Below, in pieces: positions 11,185 through 29,997 of a DNA stretch of 64,000 nucleotides (its first letter is position 1; every line of letters begins with the position of its first letter). The notes below the pieces were generated by a model that had not been told where the DNA came from, searched no databases, and saw nothing but the letters and a program-made list of their open reading frames with translations. The DNA is from Diphasiastrum complanatum. Taxonomy: Eukaryota; Streptophyta; Lycopodiopsida; Lycopodiales; Lycopodiaceae. The stretch lies in NCBI GenBank assembly GCA_029204225.1, contig CM055098.1, positions 22,259,367 through 22,323,366 of the forward strand, read 5' to 3'. A program made the translations under genes and the position numbers.

Positions 11185-12937
11185 ACAAATTAAAAAAAAA
11201 AAACTTAAAACAAAAAAAGCTTAAAATTTGTTTAAAAAAAAGTTACAATAAAGATTTAAAAAAACCTTAAAAAATCTAAAAAGTAAAAAAAAAAATTAAA
11301 ATCAAACCTTTAAAATTTAAAACTTAAAAAATCATAAAAATCAAAATACATAAAATCAAAATATTCAGAATTATAAAATTTAAATATCAAAAATTAAAAA
11401 AAATTAAAAAAATATTAAAACTTTAAAGCTAAAATTTCTAAAAATAAAGTATTAATTTTAAATATATATATATAACTAAAAATTAAAACATAAGAGCAAT
11501 TTGATGATTCAAAAATAATGTAGATTGCGTTACAATAATTTTTTGTAGATTGGGTTAAAAAATGAATAAGCAAACTGTAAAAGTTACAAAAGTGAAGTAG
11601 TGCGGTGAATTGAATGAAGTTCAACTTGAAAGTCTTGTTGCACTTCTAACTTCATAAAATAGCTACTCAAGATCAAGCGGTGGCTCCAACAAGGGTGCTA
11701 TTTATTAGCGAGCACTTTATGGTGAGTAGATTTTGGCGAGCACTCTTATGAGAAATTGTATGGTGGCGAGTACTTCTCTAACATGAGGATTTTTCTAACA
11801 TTATTATTATTTGTGTTTAGGGATGAAAGTGTGGCTCATATAAGGCTTCTTAAATTACTTAGATCAAGAATAGATCTAGATAGCTCGTCCAGTTCTCCAC
11901 TATTGCAAACACCATTGGGTATTGAAAAAAAGAATAAATTTTTTATAAAGCAAACTATGTGTATTAGCAAAACATCACATCAATGTCCAAAATGAAAAAA
12001 CAAAATTGTTAAATTTGAAAAGGCATCAAGCTTGGAATTATACCAAATTTGATGACCTTTTTTTTCTTTTTGTTACTGATTTTGAATTGAGAAATCAATA
12101 AAAGAAAGGTTTGGGTGGCCCAAAAAAACCTAGCGTCGGCATTTTGTGTTTTTGGTAGACTAGATCTCTAAACCAAGGCATCAGTCGTATCGCTCCACCA
12201 AAAACAATCCAAACAGACTTTATTCCAAAGACTTCACCACATTTTTTATTAGTCTCCAAATTGCTAGTAAAAGAGGAGCACAATTCACAGGTTTATTTCT
12301 CTCTTTAGGAACTGTTGATGGATTAGATAGTAATCTGTAGTTCTAACAAACCCATAGTTGGCCATCAAGGTACAAACTTTATGGTTTGCTTTATATCCTG
12401 ACTGTAAAATATCAGCTTTACTAAATTCAAATAGATATAAAGAAAGTTAGAAACTAATCTTGTTGAAAAACTACATGAAAAAAATCACAAGTATAGAAAA
12501 GTGTTGAAGAGAAACTTCATTTATCAAGAGTGTTTATTACTTTTTTGGAACATGTGATACAACAAAAAACAAGTATGTATCCTAGACAAACAAGCTCGAT
12601 CCCAACAGGTAATAACTTATTGCCATTACACTATTTTCTCTAATATTGTGACTCGTAGCTCCAAATTCAATCAATAAAACATTGTAAATAGATTGCTAGG
12701 TATAGCCTCAGTCCAACAAGACAATGAAACATACTTAGCACATTAGCATGATTGAATTATCCACTCCAGCTCTAAAGATCCAATATAGTACTATCATAAA
12801 TACATTTTTCAAAAGAATAACACTAAGGAAGCCTCATAAATCTTCTGCTACAGGGTTAAGAATTTCACATTTCATCAAATTTTTTCATACCATGTAAACC
12901 AGTTGTGCCAAAGGTTCTCATTAAGTTTTGAGCTTTT
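11185..12937. other. Very AT-rich DNA, no gene recognised
   Basis: 11190-11470 is dominated by A runs. A short motif (CAAGCGGTGGCTCCAACA, about 11674) recurs near 13175 and 13225, suggesting a repeat family around 11660-13280. Confidence 0.45.
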
Positions 12938-12966
12938 ACCCTAAACCCTAAACCCTACACCCTACA
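12938..12966. repeat. Interstitial telomere-like motif (CCCTAAA strand)
   Basis: Two exact CCCTAAA units followed by degenerate ones. Confidence 0.65.
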
Positions 12967-13144
12967 TGACTGGGTTGAAGGGTGAGTATGTGCTCGAGAT
13001 GCTCGCCTTTGTAGTAAAACTACTCATCTCAAGGATGAAAGTTTCAACTTTATGACTGGGATGAAAGAAGCATGTGCTAAAGATGCTCGCCTTTGCCATG
13101 AAATTGCTCACCGAGAAATGCTCGCCAAAAATCACCCCCCCCCC

Positions 13145-13280
13145 TCTCCAACAGATACAAATGTAGTTACTTAGGATCAGGCGGTGGCTCCAACAAATAC
13201 AAATGTTAGTTACTCAGAATCAGACGGTGCCTCCAAAAGATACAAATGTAGTTACTGGTTGTGGCTCCAACATATATAAA
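13145..13280. repeat. Short tandem array, ~50-bp units
   Basis: Three or so diverged copies of a 'tacaaatgtagttac..ggcggtggctccaaca' type unit follow a C10 run (13135-13144). Confidence 0.6.
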
Positions 13281-14385
13281 TGTTGAAATACCTACTAGCC
13301 GTAATCCAAATGATCTGGTTGAAAATTTTCAATTGCACTGTAAAACTATTTACCAAAATTATGTACGTGGCCATTTTTAATTCTTTTAAACATGATTGTA
13401 TTTATTTTAAAAATGATTTTCTCGAAAATGATTTCTAAATATTTTTGTGTTATTTAAGTTTATTGGTGATTCATATTACTTTAATGAACATTTTTATTTA
13501 AATTTTAAATTTGTAACATTTTTTTAAATGTAAATATTAGCATTAAATTGTGTGTAAGCTTTTAAAATTATATCAAAATCTTTCAAATTGCACTTTTAAA
13601 TTTAAAAAAAATTAAAGCTTTTTAAAATTTTAAATTTACCTAAATTAACAATTATTATTCATAATAACAAATTGAACACAATTAATGTTTGTATTTTTTG
13701 GCGATTTGAATGTAAAATTTTTAAAATATTTTGTGTTGCTCAATCTAAATTTAAAATATTTGCAAAATGCAACATCTTACAAATAATTCATTAATTTTTA
13801 AATTTAAGATTCAAAATTTACATGAATTACCAAAAAATTTGATGCAATGATGCCACGATAACCAAACATTGGGGGGTAGGATTTTAATATGCATGAGAGA
13901 ATTTCCATAAGGAGATTGGGATGATGGAGAAATTAAATCCATGAATGGAAAAACTTCTTGGTCACAATAAACACTCTACCTACAATTCAACAATACTAAA
14001 TTTTCAACTCTGTTAGGTTCTAATACATATATCCATCTATTTGTCCTCTAATTTGTTCAATCTATAGTGTAATGTAATTGGCGCTCTTCTTTTCAATTCT
14101 TGCCCCACTCTCTCCTCCCAAGAGTTGATTTCTCCGAGAAAAACCTTAGTTAACCATGACTGTAACCAGAGCAGTTTTGTATTCTAATTACTGCGGGCAT
14201 GCACTTCTTGTATTATAATTTTTATTTTTGATGAATTTGTCCATCCTATGTGTCATTTCTTATAGGGCCCTTTTGAACTCGAGAACTCCTGTAATGCAAC
14301 TTTCCTAGATCTACATCAAGACTAAAGGAGCCACTTGAACTCATACATTCAAATATACACTTAATACATTCAAACGTACACTTTT
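13281..14385. other. AT-rich intergenic DNA with a decayed repeat copy
   Basis: 13860-14030 resembles the 9.1-10.3 kb duplicated repeat. The rest shows nothing recognisable. Confidence 0.4.
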
Positions 14386-14389
14386 TGAA

Positions 14390-15200
14390 GACTAACACAT
14401 CTGTGGATCTAACATGTTTGTTGCCTTTATTGATGATTTATTTGAGACACATGAATATATCTTCTAAAAAGTAAAGCTCAAGTATTTAAGACCTTCATTC
14501 AATTCAAGTCTTTGATGGATAACCTACACAAGAAGAGAATGAGGACACTAATGTTGGATGATGGTGGTGAACTTATCTCAAATGCATTTTGGATTTTTGT
14601 GATTTCTCATGGCATTCAAAGGCAGCTTTCTTGTTCTAGGATACCTAAATAGAATGGTATTGTTGAGAGAAAAAAATAGACTTTTGGAAATGCTAAAGCC
14701 ATGTTTTTGTAAAATCACTTTTTAAGTCTTTTTGGAGTGAAGCAATTCAAACTAAATGTGGAATAGGCTGCCAAGCGAGGTAAAACACCATTTGACGCCT
14801 TACTTAAAGAGACGTCAACAAGTGTAGGTCATCTTAGAGTGTTTGGTTATGTTTGTTATGCATAAATACCTTTGGAAGATAGATCATAGGAATATGCTAA
14901 ATCTAGAAAATGTATTTTCTTGCGTATAGTGAGAAGAGTAAGGCTTATAGATTGTGTAATCATAAGAGCAGAATTATTCTTGTATGTAGGAAGGTTGCCG
15001 CTTTTATGAGAATAAATATCTCAAGTTAGTGATGATGGAACTTCGGTAGAGGCCAGAATACAAAATCCAAAACACCTTAATATTATAAATGATAATGAGG
15101 ATAAATCATGATCATCACCTATACTACTAGAAGGTCATCTAGGGGTCATTAGATTATTAATTGTACTAGCTTTCACAACTTGGATCTCCAAGTTATATAA
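14390..15200 (+). pseudogene. Decayed Ty1/copia integrase fragment
   Basis: Translated in shifting frames, this gives the copia integrase core: an MFVAFIDDL block (about 14413), a DDGGEL block (about 14560) and an NGIVERKN-like block (about 14655). After those come PFDALLKE and the LRVFGYVCYA motif (about 14835), then a basic/Ser stretch typical of the integrase-RT linker. Several stops and frameshifts break it. No LTRs, protease or RT are attached. A solitary relic. Confidence 0.8.
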
Positions 15201-15643
15201 CTATGTAGCAGCATTAGTAGTCGAAGGAGATCTATGTATCTTTTAAGGCAAACATGCTTCACTAAGGAGAGATACACATTGGCAAATTTGGATACAAGTG
15301 GACTTAATGTCCAAATTGTTATGGTTGAAAGCCATATAATTGCTCAGCAGTCTATTAAGGATGTGTCCATTGTTATAGACAAGGGAATTGCCTCTTAAGA
15401 TCTCTAATTTGGTGTCCATATTTGCCATTTTCAGATCTCATTCATTTTGAGTAGCTGAATGTTGATGTGTTCTAAAAAATAATAAAACTCATTGATCCCC
15501 TTACCTCGAGGATTGGAGCCATGTAGCTAAGAAGTCACAAGGACTTGCTTTATCCAACTTCCGCAAGAAAAAATAGCATATTTTGTTGTTTGTATGTATG
15601 CATTTGCTATGTCATTGTTATTGTGTGTTTGTGTGTGCGTGCA
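15201..15643. other. Unassigned DNA between two copia relics
   Basis: No clear domain. It may be further decayed tail of the upstream element, or host DNA into which the next element inserted. Confidence 0.35.
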
Positions 15644-16096
15644 TGTTAAAAATAAATGACTATGCTAGAGTTAATCCGTAGGTTACTTTGACCCAAAAGG
15701 TCGAGATTTGTGTAACAATGGGTATTTAGTTATTTAGGCCATTTTAAGTTTGTCTTAAGTTCAGCTGGACCCAATTTTGGTCATGTAGTGACTCGTGGGT
15801 CCTTAGGGGTCTAATTTTGTTTAGGGGCCCTATCTTGACTTTTGGGGGTGCCCTACATTTAGTAAGTGGTTAACCTTAGGGTTTGGTGGCATTTGGTCAC
15901 ATCCAGGTAGAGTACTTAGATGCTCATTGTGTATTTCATTTTTACAGTTTGGCTAAGCATTGCTCTCCATTGCTCTTGTTGTTGTTTTCTCTCTCTCTCT
16001 CTCTCTTAGAGTTGGGCACCCAGCCTCTTCTCTCTTGTTTTCTGTGGAGATTGATTGATAACTATATCTTGGTGACTTGACTCTTGCTTTCCTACA
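15644..16096 (+). mobile_element. Probable 5' LTR of copia element A
   Basis: The right edge is well placed, because ...CCTACA is followed immediately by a primer-binding site at 16097. The left edge is a guess at TGTTAAAA (15644; 453 bp). It contains a CT tract at 15988-16007. There is no partner LTR at the other end, so the left edge cannot be checked within the window. Confidence 0.55.
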
Positions 16097-19000
16097 TGGT
16101 ATCAGAGTTACCGGATCTGCAGCAAGCTTGTTTGTTGGCGCCCCCTACCAGAAGAGGAGCTTCTCTGCTTTTTGTTGTGAAATTTCAGCATCTTGTTGAT
16201 CTTTTCAAGTGGAGTTTGGATCAGTTTTTTTGTGTCTTTTCAGGTTGAAAGAGGGCGGCCATTAGAGATTTTGGAGGCTACAAGCTGAAATTTTGTTAGA
16301 GGTAATGGCTAAAGAATCGGAAGCTATCGGTTCTTTGTTTAGTGAAGATCGGTTGGATGGCACAAACTACTCCTTGTGGAGTTATATGATGAAGAATCTT
16401 CTCATAGCGAAAGGGCTATGGGATTTGGTCAATGGTGATGAGGAAAGGCCTCCGTCTTTGGCACCTCCTACACCTCGTGGATCATCATCATCAACATCAT
16501 CTTTTACATCTTTGGAAGAACAAAAGAAGTGGAATAGAAGGGATGCACAAGCACATTCTATGGTTGCTCTTGCTGTGAAAAGATTTATCTTACCTCATAT
16601 TAGGTCTTGTAAGACATCTAAAAGTGCGTGAGATACACTTTATACTATGTATAGAGTCAAAAATCCAGCAAGAGTGGTGTATCTTAGAAATAGTTTTCTT
16701 TGTTGAAGATGCAAGAAGATGATCAAGTGACCAAATCACTTGATGAAGATCAAGGATCTTCGTGAGAAGCTTCTCAATATTGATGAGATAATTGAGGATG
16801 CTCAATATCTTTCCATTACTCTCAACTCATTACCTTCATCTTATCTTCCATTTGTTTCATCTTTGAGTATCTCTCTTACGGGACAACAACTCTCCTTTGA
16901 TGAACTTGTTGGGTTGCTTCTTCAAGAGGAGCAAACGAGGAAAATTTTTGCGGGTGACACTCAACAAGATCAAGCTTTCATCACGAAAGGCAAGGGCAAA
17001 GGCAAGTCAAAAGGAAAGGGGAATCCTCCTTCCAAGGATGAGCAAAAGCCCGTTGGAGGTCGAAATGTCAACACTCAAAAAAAGAAAGGGAAGTGCCATT
17101 ATTGCAAAAGGTATGGGCACTTCATCAAGGATTGTAAGAAGAAGCTTGCGAAAGATGAGAGTAAAGGAATTGATACTAGTGCTTCACTTGCTACTTTGGA
17201 GCAAGAGCTTGAAGCTAGTGGTGATCTCTTCAACCAAGACTATGCTTTTGTGTCTAATATTGCTTCTACTAGTACTACTACATCTATGAGGAATTCAGAT
17301 TCTGTTTTGCAAGTTGCTGATTTTCAGCCCATTGAATGAGTGATTGATAGTGGTGCTACTCGTCATATGACTTCTCGCAAAAAAGCATTTACTAAATTAG
17401 TAAAAGTGCAAAATGGAAGTAAGGTACAATGTGCGGATGATGCATCTTATTCTATTCATGGAATTGGAATTGTAGCCATCATTTTGCCTAATGGTGAAGA
17501 AAAGTATATTAAAAATGTGCTTTATGTTCCGGGAATCAAGAAGAATCTTCTTTCGGTTTCAACTATGTTGAAGCAAGGACTAGTTGTTGAGTTCAAAGAA
17601 GATAAGTGTCTTGTCAAGGATCCTAAAAGATCACTCTTGATTATTGTTTCGGGAACGATGCATGCTGGCTTATTCATTATGGATACCTATGAGCGACGAA
17701 TTCCCTCTACATGTCTTATTGCTTCTACATCACAATCATTGGAGTTGGCTGAATTGTGGCACGCAAGGTTTGGGCATCTCAACTTTGCAGGTTTGAAGAA
17801 GCTGAAGACATTTAATATGGTAGAAGACATTCCTACTATTGAGCAGCCGAAAGGGCATGTATGCGAGGGGTGCATACTTGGAAAGTTTCAAATGAAACCT
17901 TTTCCAATTGATGGAACTGTAAGGGTTCTTGATAAATTTGATTTGGTTCATAGTGATGTTTGTGGTCCAATGAGGACCAAATCCATTGAAAAGTGCATCT
18001 GTTTTGTGACTTTTATTGATGACTTTTCCCGTTTTACATGGATCTATCCTATGAAGGCTAAATCAAAAGTTTTTCAACGTTGCAAAAATTTGCTAGCAAT
18101 GGTGGAAAATCAGTTTGGGCATTCTTTGAAGGCCCTATGCACCGATCGAGGAGGGGAATACATTAAGAATACGTTCGGTGCATTTCTTCGAGAAAAGGGA
18201 ATTCTACATCAAATGACAACTCCCTATACGCCTCAACAAAATGGTGTTGCCAAGTGAAAGAATCGCACAGTTATGGAGATGGCCCGTTGCATGCTCAAAG
18301 CAAAGGGGCTGTCTCACAAGTTTTGGGTTGAAGCGGTTATAACGGCAGCATACATAAACAATCGTTGTCCTACTAAAGCATTGAAAGTATTAACTCCTTA
18401 TGTAGTTTGGTATGGAAAGAAGCCTACAATCTCTCACTTTCGCATTTTTGGTTGTACGGCTTATGCTTTTGTTCCAAATAAACTTCGTACAAAGCTTGAG
18501 GATAAAGGAGTTAAATGCATTTTTGTTGGCTATAGTAGTGAAAGCAAAGGCTATAGGCTGTTCAATTGGAGCACTAACAAGATTATTGTTAGTCGTGATG
18601 TGCATTTTGATGAAAAGAATTCATTAGATGTGGTCCCAACTCATATCTTGAAGGGGGACAACCCACATAGTGTGAATGTTGAAGTTTTTCCAGATTTGGT
18701 ACCATCTTCTATTGCTGGAGATAAGGGGCAGCAATCAACCAATTTCGACCTGCCCAACATCTCATCAAGTTTAGAGCCTAATGTTTATCAAGAACCGCCC
18801 ATTGTTGCTCATAATCAGCCTACAGGAACTGTTGGACAGCAAAGACCAGTTTTGGAAGATCTTGGACAGCCAAGTGCGGTGTCGGAGGATCTTGGACAAC
18901 AAATTGTAAGAAGAGACATGGCTGTTGGACAGCCCAAAACAGTCCCACGGTGGCTGTTGTCGACTTTGCGGGACAGCAAAGTAAGTTCATTTTATGATGG

Positions 19001-20500
19001 AAAGACACGTGCCTCTACAAAATCAGTGGACTATGCTGATTTTTCAGATTTTGCTCTAACATCTCATGGAGATGTTGCAGAAGAACCTGTTTTCTATGAG
19101 CAGGCCAAGGGAGTAAAATGTTGAGAGAATTCGATGCAAGATGAGTATGACTCACTTATGAAGAACCAGATTTGGGTTCTTGTTGATCTTCCACATGGGA
19201 AGAAGCCAATTGGTTCCAAATGGGTATACAAAATCAAGTATAAGGCAAATGGTACCATTGAAAGGTACAAGGCAAGGCTCGTTGCCAAAGGCTATGCTCA
19301 GCAAAAGGGGATTGATTATGAGGAGACTTTTTCTCCAACTGCTCGGATGACTACCGTGAGGGTAATAACCTCTTTGGCTGCCCACTTTGGTTGGCGTTTG
19401 CGACAACTTGACATAAAGACAACATTCCTCAATGGTGATCTCAATGAGGAAGTGTACCTTCAACAACCTGCTGGTTTTTTGGTTGAAGGCCAAGAAGATA
19501 AAGTTTGTCTTCTCAAGAAGGCACTTTATGGACTGAAGCAAGTCTTGAGGATGTGGTATCAAAAGATACATGCCTACTTTTGTGATCGAGGGTTTACTAA
19601 TAGTCCTAGCGAATCTACTCTTTATGTCAAGCATACTTCAGAGTATATCATCATTATTATTACGGGAAGTAATGAGTAGCAGATTGATGCCGTAATACTT
19701 GATCTTGGTATGGTTTTTGAAACCTCAGATTTAGGCCTATTGCACTTTTATCTTGGTTTTGAATTTGTACAAGAAGGGGCTGGAATTTTCATCTCTCAAG
19801 AACGCTACATTGGGCAGATTTTGAAGCGGTTCAAAATGGAAGATTGCAAGCCGGTTGCTACACCCAAGACCGGACATTTCTTATAGTGTCTCACTCATGA
19901 GTCAATTCATGCATGCCTCGATGACATCACATTGGAAAGCGTTGAAGAGGATCTTTCAACATCTTCAAGGAACAAGAAGTCATGGACTGATTTTTCCTGC
20001 TTGTGATGATGCATGTTTGGTTGGTTTTAGTGACTCGGATTGGGGTGGAGATCAAGACACTAGACGCTCTACACGTGGACATTGCTTCTTCTATGGAAAT
20101 TCTGCAATTTCGTGGTCAAGTAAAAAGCAGCCCACTGTTGCTACTTCTTCTAGTGAGGCAGAATATAGAACGATATTTTCAGCCACAACAGAGTGTTTAT
20201 GGCTGAGAAGACTACTTGTTGACATGAAGTTTGGCGAGCCCTCAGCCACTCTTATCTTGAGTGATAGTCAAAGTGCTATTGCCATTGCACGGAATCCTGT
20301 TTTTCATGCGAGGACGAAGCACATCGAGATCCATTATCACTTTGTTCGGGGAGAGACTTCATGATGGCGACATTTTACTTGAATATTGTCCTACGGAGGA
20401 TAATATTGCGGACCTCTTCACTAAGGCGTTGCCTAGAGTCAGATTTGAAGCTTTATGCAAAGCTTTAAATTTGATACCACACGTGTTGGTTTTTACATAG
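16097..20500 (+). mobile_element. Copia element A, internal region, 3' LTR missing
   Basis: It starts with the primer-binding site TGGTATCAGAGTTACC (tRNA-iMet type) and runs through gag, protease, integrase, RT and RNase H in canonical copia order. It ends about where pol should end (20500), but no polypurine tract or 3' LTR follows. Instead the sequence passes into the 3' flank of the convergent carboxypeptidase gene. Confidence 0.85.
16305..20500 (+). pseudogene. Gag-Pol of copia element A, disabled
   Basis: Reading mainly one frame: Gag N-terminus (LDGTNYSLWSYMM, 16350s), zinc knuckle CHYCKRYGHFIKDC (17095-17136), protease IDSGATRHMTS (about 17343), GAG-pre-integrase (WHARFGHLN, 17757), integrase core (FIDDFSR to GGEYIKN), RT (SKWVYKIKY, DYEETFSP, LDIKTTFLNG) and RNase H (SDSDWGG, SSSEAEYR, RTKHIEIHYHF). 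Breaks: in-frame stops TGA 16629, TGA 17337, TGA 18255, TGA 19122 and TAG 19677; paired frameshifts near 16690-16740; loss of the YVDD catalytic segment of RT near 19655; loss of roughly 50 codons near 19860; and one extra G near 20345. It cannot encode a working polyprotein. The order protease-integrase-RT places it in Ty1/copia. Confidence 0.92.
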
Positions 20501-20890
20501 CTATGCCATAGAGAGCAATGTTCCAAGGAAATCTAGTACTCAGCTTCAGCCCTCATTGTCCAATAAGATGTAATTTTGAAAGCAACAAACTTCTTGAAGA
20601 TAAAAGCCAACTGCAAGTCTGTATATTGTAATCTTGAACCAGGAAAAATTCATATACAAATGACATACAGACAGACGCACACATCCTATGCCACTTAAAA
20701 TTCAGTCTTCCAAGGACAATTCGGGACCAAGTTTCAGCCCTAATTGTCCTTCTACAACAATAACATGCTCTCTACAAACCTGTGTTGTAAATGTAAAACC
20801 AGTCAGAAATTTATTGTGCTTGCTCAGAGGTATTTCCATAAGACATGGGTTATGAAGTAATCATTTCGAGTGGGTCATATCCTTGGTCTA
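20501..20890 (-). other. 3' UTR / 3' flank of the carboxypeptidase gene
   Basis: No coding content. It lies between the end of copia element A and the stop codon of the convergent gene, so it presumably holds that gene's 3' UTR and poly(A) region. Confidence 0.5.
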
Positions 20891-27230
<6,340 letters not shown>

Positions 27231-27344
27231 TCAAGAAGAATGCATCTACTACTAATGTATGTGGTGTCAAAAATCATCCCAGTCAATACAATTTAGGAAC
27301 ATCTCTTTCTTTTATCTGTCTGTCTATGCGTGTGCGTCGTGTGT

Positions 27345-27348
<4 letters not shown>

Positions 27349-27398
<50 letters not shown>
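27349..27398. repeat. (CT)n microsatellite upstream of the carboxypeptidase gene
   Basis: 25 CT units; GA on the gene's coding strand. The tract lies about 140-185 nt upstream of its first ATG, so in the leader or proximal promoter. Confidence 0.92.
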
Positions 27399-27401
<3 letters not shown>

Positions 27402-28380
27402 GTCACCATGGATCGTCAAGCTTTCTCTCGTGTTTCTATTTCTCTTTTCATCGATTGAAGACCATTCTCCGAAAAGGGCTTTCCCTCGAGGGCGCTAGCC
27501 CTAGGCAGAAGTCCTTTCCCGTGGAGGTCGGAATGGCCTCCGAGTTGACTCTTTGCGACTTGAAAACATTTTATGTTCATATCAAAAACTAGCTACGCAA
27601 TATTGAATAGAAATTTTAAAGGCAATTGAATTGTATGCGGTACTGATAATCGAATTAAAGATTTTGTGGTGAAGCATGTCCGTATAGCTTGAGTTAATGT
27701 GCTTCACTAGATATAATAACAATTCTTTATTAGTTTGTGTCATTGTGGTAAATGTTAAATATTTGAAGGTGTTGAAAAGCATCAAAACGATCGGTAGGTG
27801 AGATCTTTGCCATTTGCTTTTTGTGTTCGCTTTCATGTCTTGGTAATTGTAGGCAAATATTGTTTTGAAGTTGACATATGCAAATACCCAATGAAAGAAT
27901 TATTGTGGTTTACTATCTTGAATTCATTTCAATGACATTAAAGGCATAGGATTTATCTAACATCTCAACAAACAAAATGTTTACAAATTTTACCTTTCCG
28001 AAGTAAATTTCGTACTCGTCACACATGTTTCATGTCTTGTGTTGTAGTTAAATAGAAGTAGTTTTTTGAAAAAGAAAAAAAATAGCAAAGAACTATATAC
28101 AATAGCATAATCTGTCTCTAATAAAGAGAGAATTGTCATTGCCAAAAAGAGACATGCAATCAAGTATTTGGTAATTACAAGAATTAGATGTTCATGTGTT
28201 CTTAAAAATTTTCAAAGCAGTCAAGACATTCGAAGTGAGCAATAATTAAGAATGATGTCCAAACTGAAATAGTTGATAGTTGCTATATCTTCTAGCTAAT
28301 TTCGATTGCTAATGACAAGGTTGATTAAGTAAGTCTAAATATATTATTCTTGTTGAGGAAAACATTCTTTTCATAAATAT
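27399..28380. other. Intergenic DNA upstream of the carboxypeptidase gene
   Basis: Presumably promoter sequence near 27400-27600. No clear TATA box was identified. The rest is AT-rich and unrecognised. Confidence 0.35.
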
Positions 28381-28690
28381 AGAATAAAAAATCATTGTTT
28401 GAAAGAACATTGAATGAGCTTTGTAAAATATTTGAGATCTTTCCACAATGTCAGTGTTTGTTAAAAAAAAGTTAGTTGTTAGAGAGCCATCTTTTTGATC
28501 AAATGTAAGATGGCAAAAGAAGAGGTGGCGATTTCCCTCTCAATTTTATAATTTTGCCTTTCTCCCAAACGTCAATGCAATATGAAAAATGAAATTCGAA
28601 GTTGCGATTTTCAAATTGCCTTGAAACATCTCAAATAGTGTACAAAGCTTGCTCAATGTTCTTTCAAACAATGGTTTTTTACTTTGAAAA
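28381..28690. repeat. Inverted repeat with ~60-bp arms; related copy at 33.4 kb
   Basis: 28381-28440 is an inverted copy of about 28623-28685 (sharing CAATGTTCTTTCAAACAATG). The right arm and its upstream flank (28578-28690) recur in direct orientation at about 33428-33545. Confidence 0.7.
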
Positions 28691-29930
28691 CAATCGTTAG
28701 TATAGAAGCATAGTAAATTGACAAATTTAGGTCATGTATATGCACATATAAGCTTCCATTAGTCATACTTACAAGCTGATGTGTCTATTTTATTAAGATG
28801 CTTGTACAATTTGGAAAATGAGTATCTCCCATTTCTCCAAAGCAAAATACCAATGATTAGCTGCATGGACTTATGATCAGCCAAATTTTTAAAGGTGCAC
28901 ATATCACTTATATAAAATGGTCAGCTAACTTGTCCGAAAAGTTCTTAGCCAAAAGAGCTTAAATGTTTGCTACATCATAGAAGAGTGTTTTCTAGAGGCA
29001 CATTAAAATGGAAATTTTTTTGAAGAGATTTGGGGACTATTGTAAATCTTTAAGTAGATCATATCCATGTGCTATACAATTTTTTATCACCAACAAATTA
29101 TTTGAAAAAGTTAATTATAATGCCCTTTGTAACATCAATGATCATTGTTTCATGTTAATAACAAAATGAACTCTAAGCATTGACCACACAAAAGACATCA
29201 ACCCTGGCCACAACCAAACACGCAAAAGACATCGACCCTGGCCACAACAGATGTAGTGTAACACCAGGATCGTCATATATTAATTGTTTGGTACATGTAT
29301 GAAAGACCCTGATGAGTTCTAATCAGGTCCAAGCTAGCTTGACTTGTACTCAGCTCATAAATATAAAACATCTATTTACAATTACAAGTATCAATCTATT
29401 TGTAAACAATTAGAAACAGAGAGTTACAAGACAACTCTTGAAATGAAGTTGGGTTGAAAAACTCAATTTGTTACTAAGCCATTTAGCAAGCAACCTAGTT
29501 AAGCGCACACCCTGATCATCATTGACTAACATCGTTCACCATCTTAAAATCTTGATCAAGCCTGCAATACAACATAGGTAAAACACTCAGGACTTTTGAT
29601 TCAGGCAACACAAACAAAGTAGGCACAATAATTACAATCGTAATAACCAAGAAAGCAAACAAGTGACAGACAAAATGCAAGCTTCCGAGCAAGATCAGCG
29701 CTGCAAATGAGAGCTACAAAAGCCCATCCACAAGGCTTAATATATCACCTGTTTTCTTTCCCATCAATCTCCTAAGTTATGACATAGCAACTTTTGATAC
29801 AAAAATCATGCTTTTGTCTTAAGATGATATTTCGTGGTTATGTAGAGGTCTTATTGTCATCATGCAAGGAGATGGATGATACATAATTCAAGCTGTAGAT
29901 GCTTGCCACAAGAACTAGAAAAGCTCTACA
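28691..29930. other. AT-rich DNA with one small tandem duplication
   Basis: 29177-29248 holds two copies of a ~36-bp unit ('aaagacatc.accctggccacaac'). Nothing else recognised. Confidence 0.45.
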
Positions 29931-29931
29931 A

Positions 29932-29995
29932 TATGCCACATGGCTATTGTCTTTGAGAAAATGGGTTGAACTTAGGCATAGGACAAAATTGTAAA
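29932..29995. repeat. Recurring boundary-like module, copy A
   Basis: The module has the form 'tgccac.tggctat..ctttgag...ttgaacttaggcataggacaaaattgtaaa'. Related copies lie at 33303-33410 and 35228-35323. It directly abuts the methyltransferase fragment. Confidence 0.6.
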
Positions 29996-29997
29996 CA

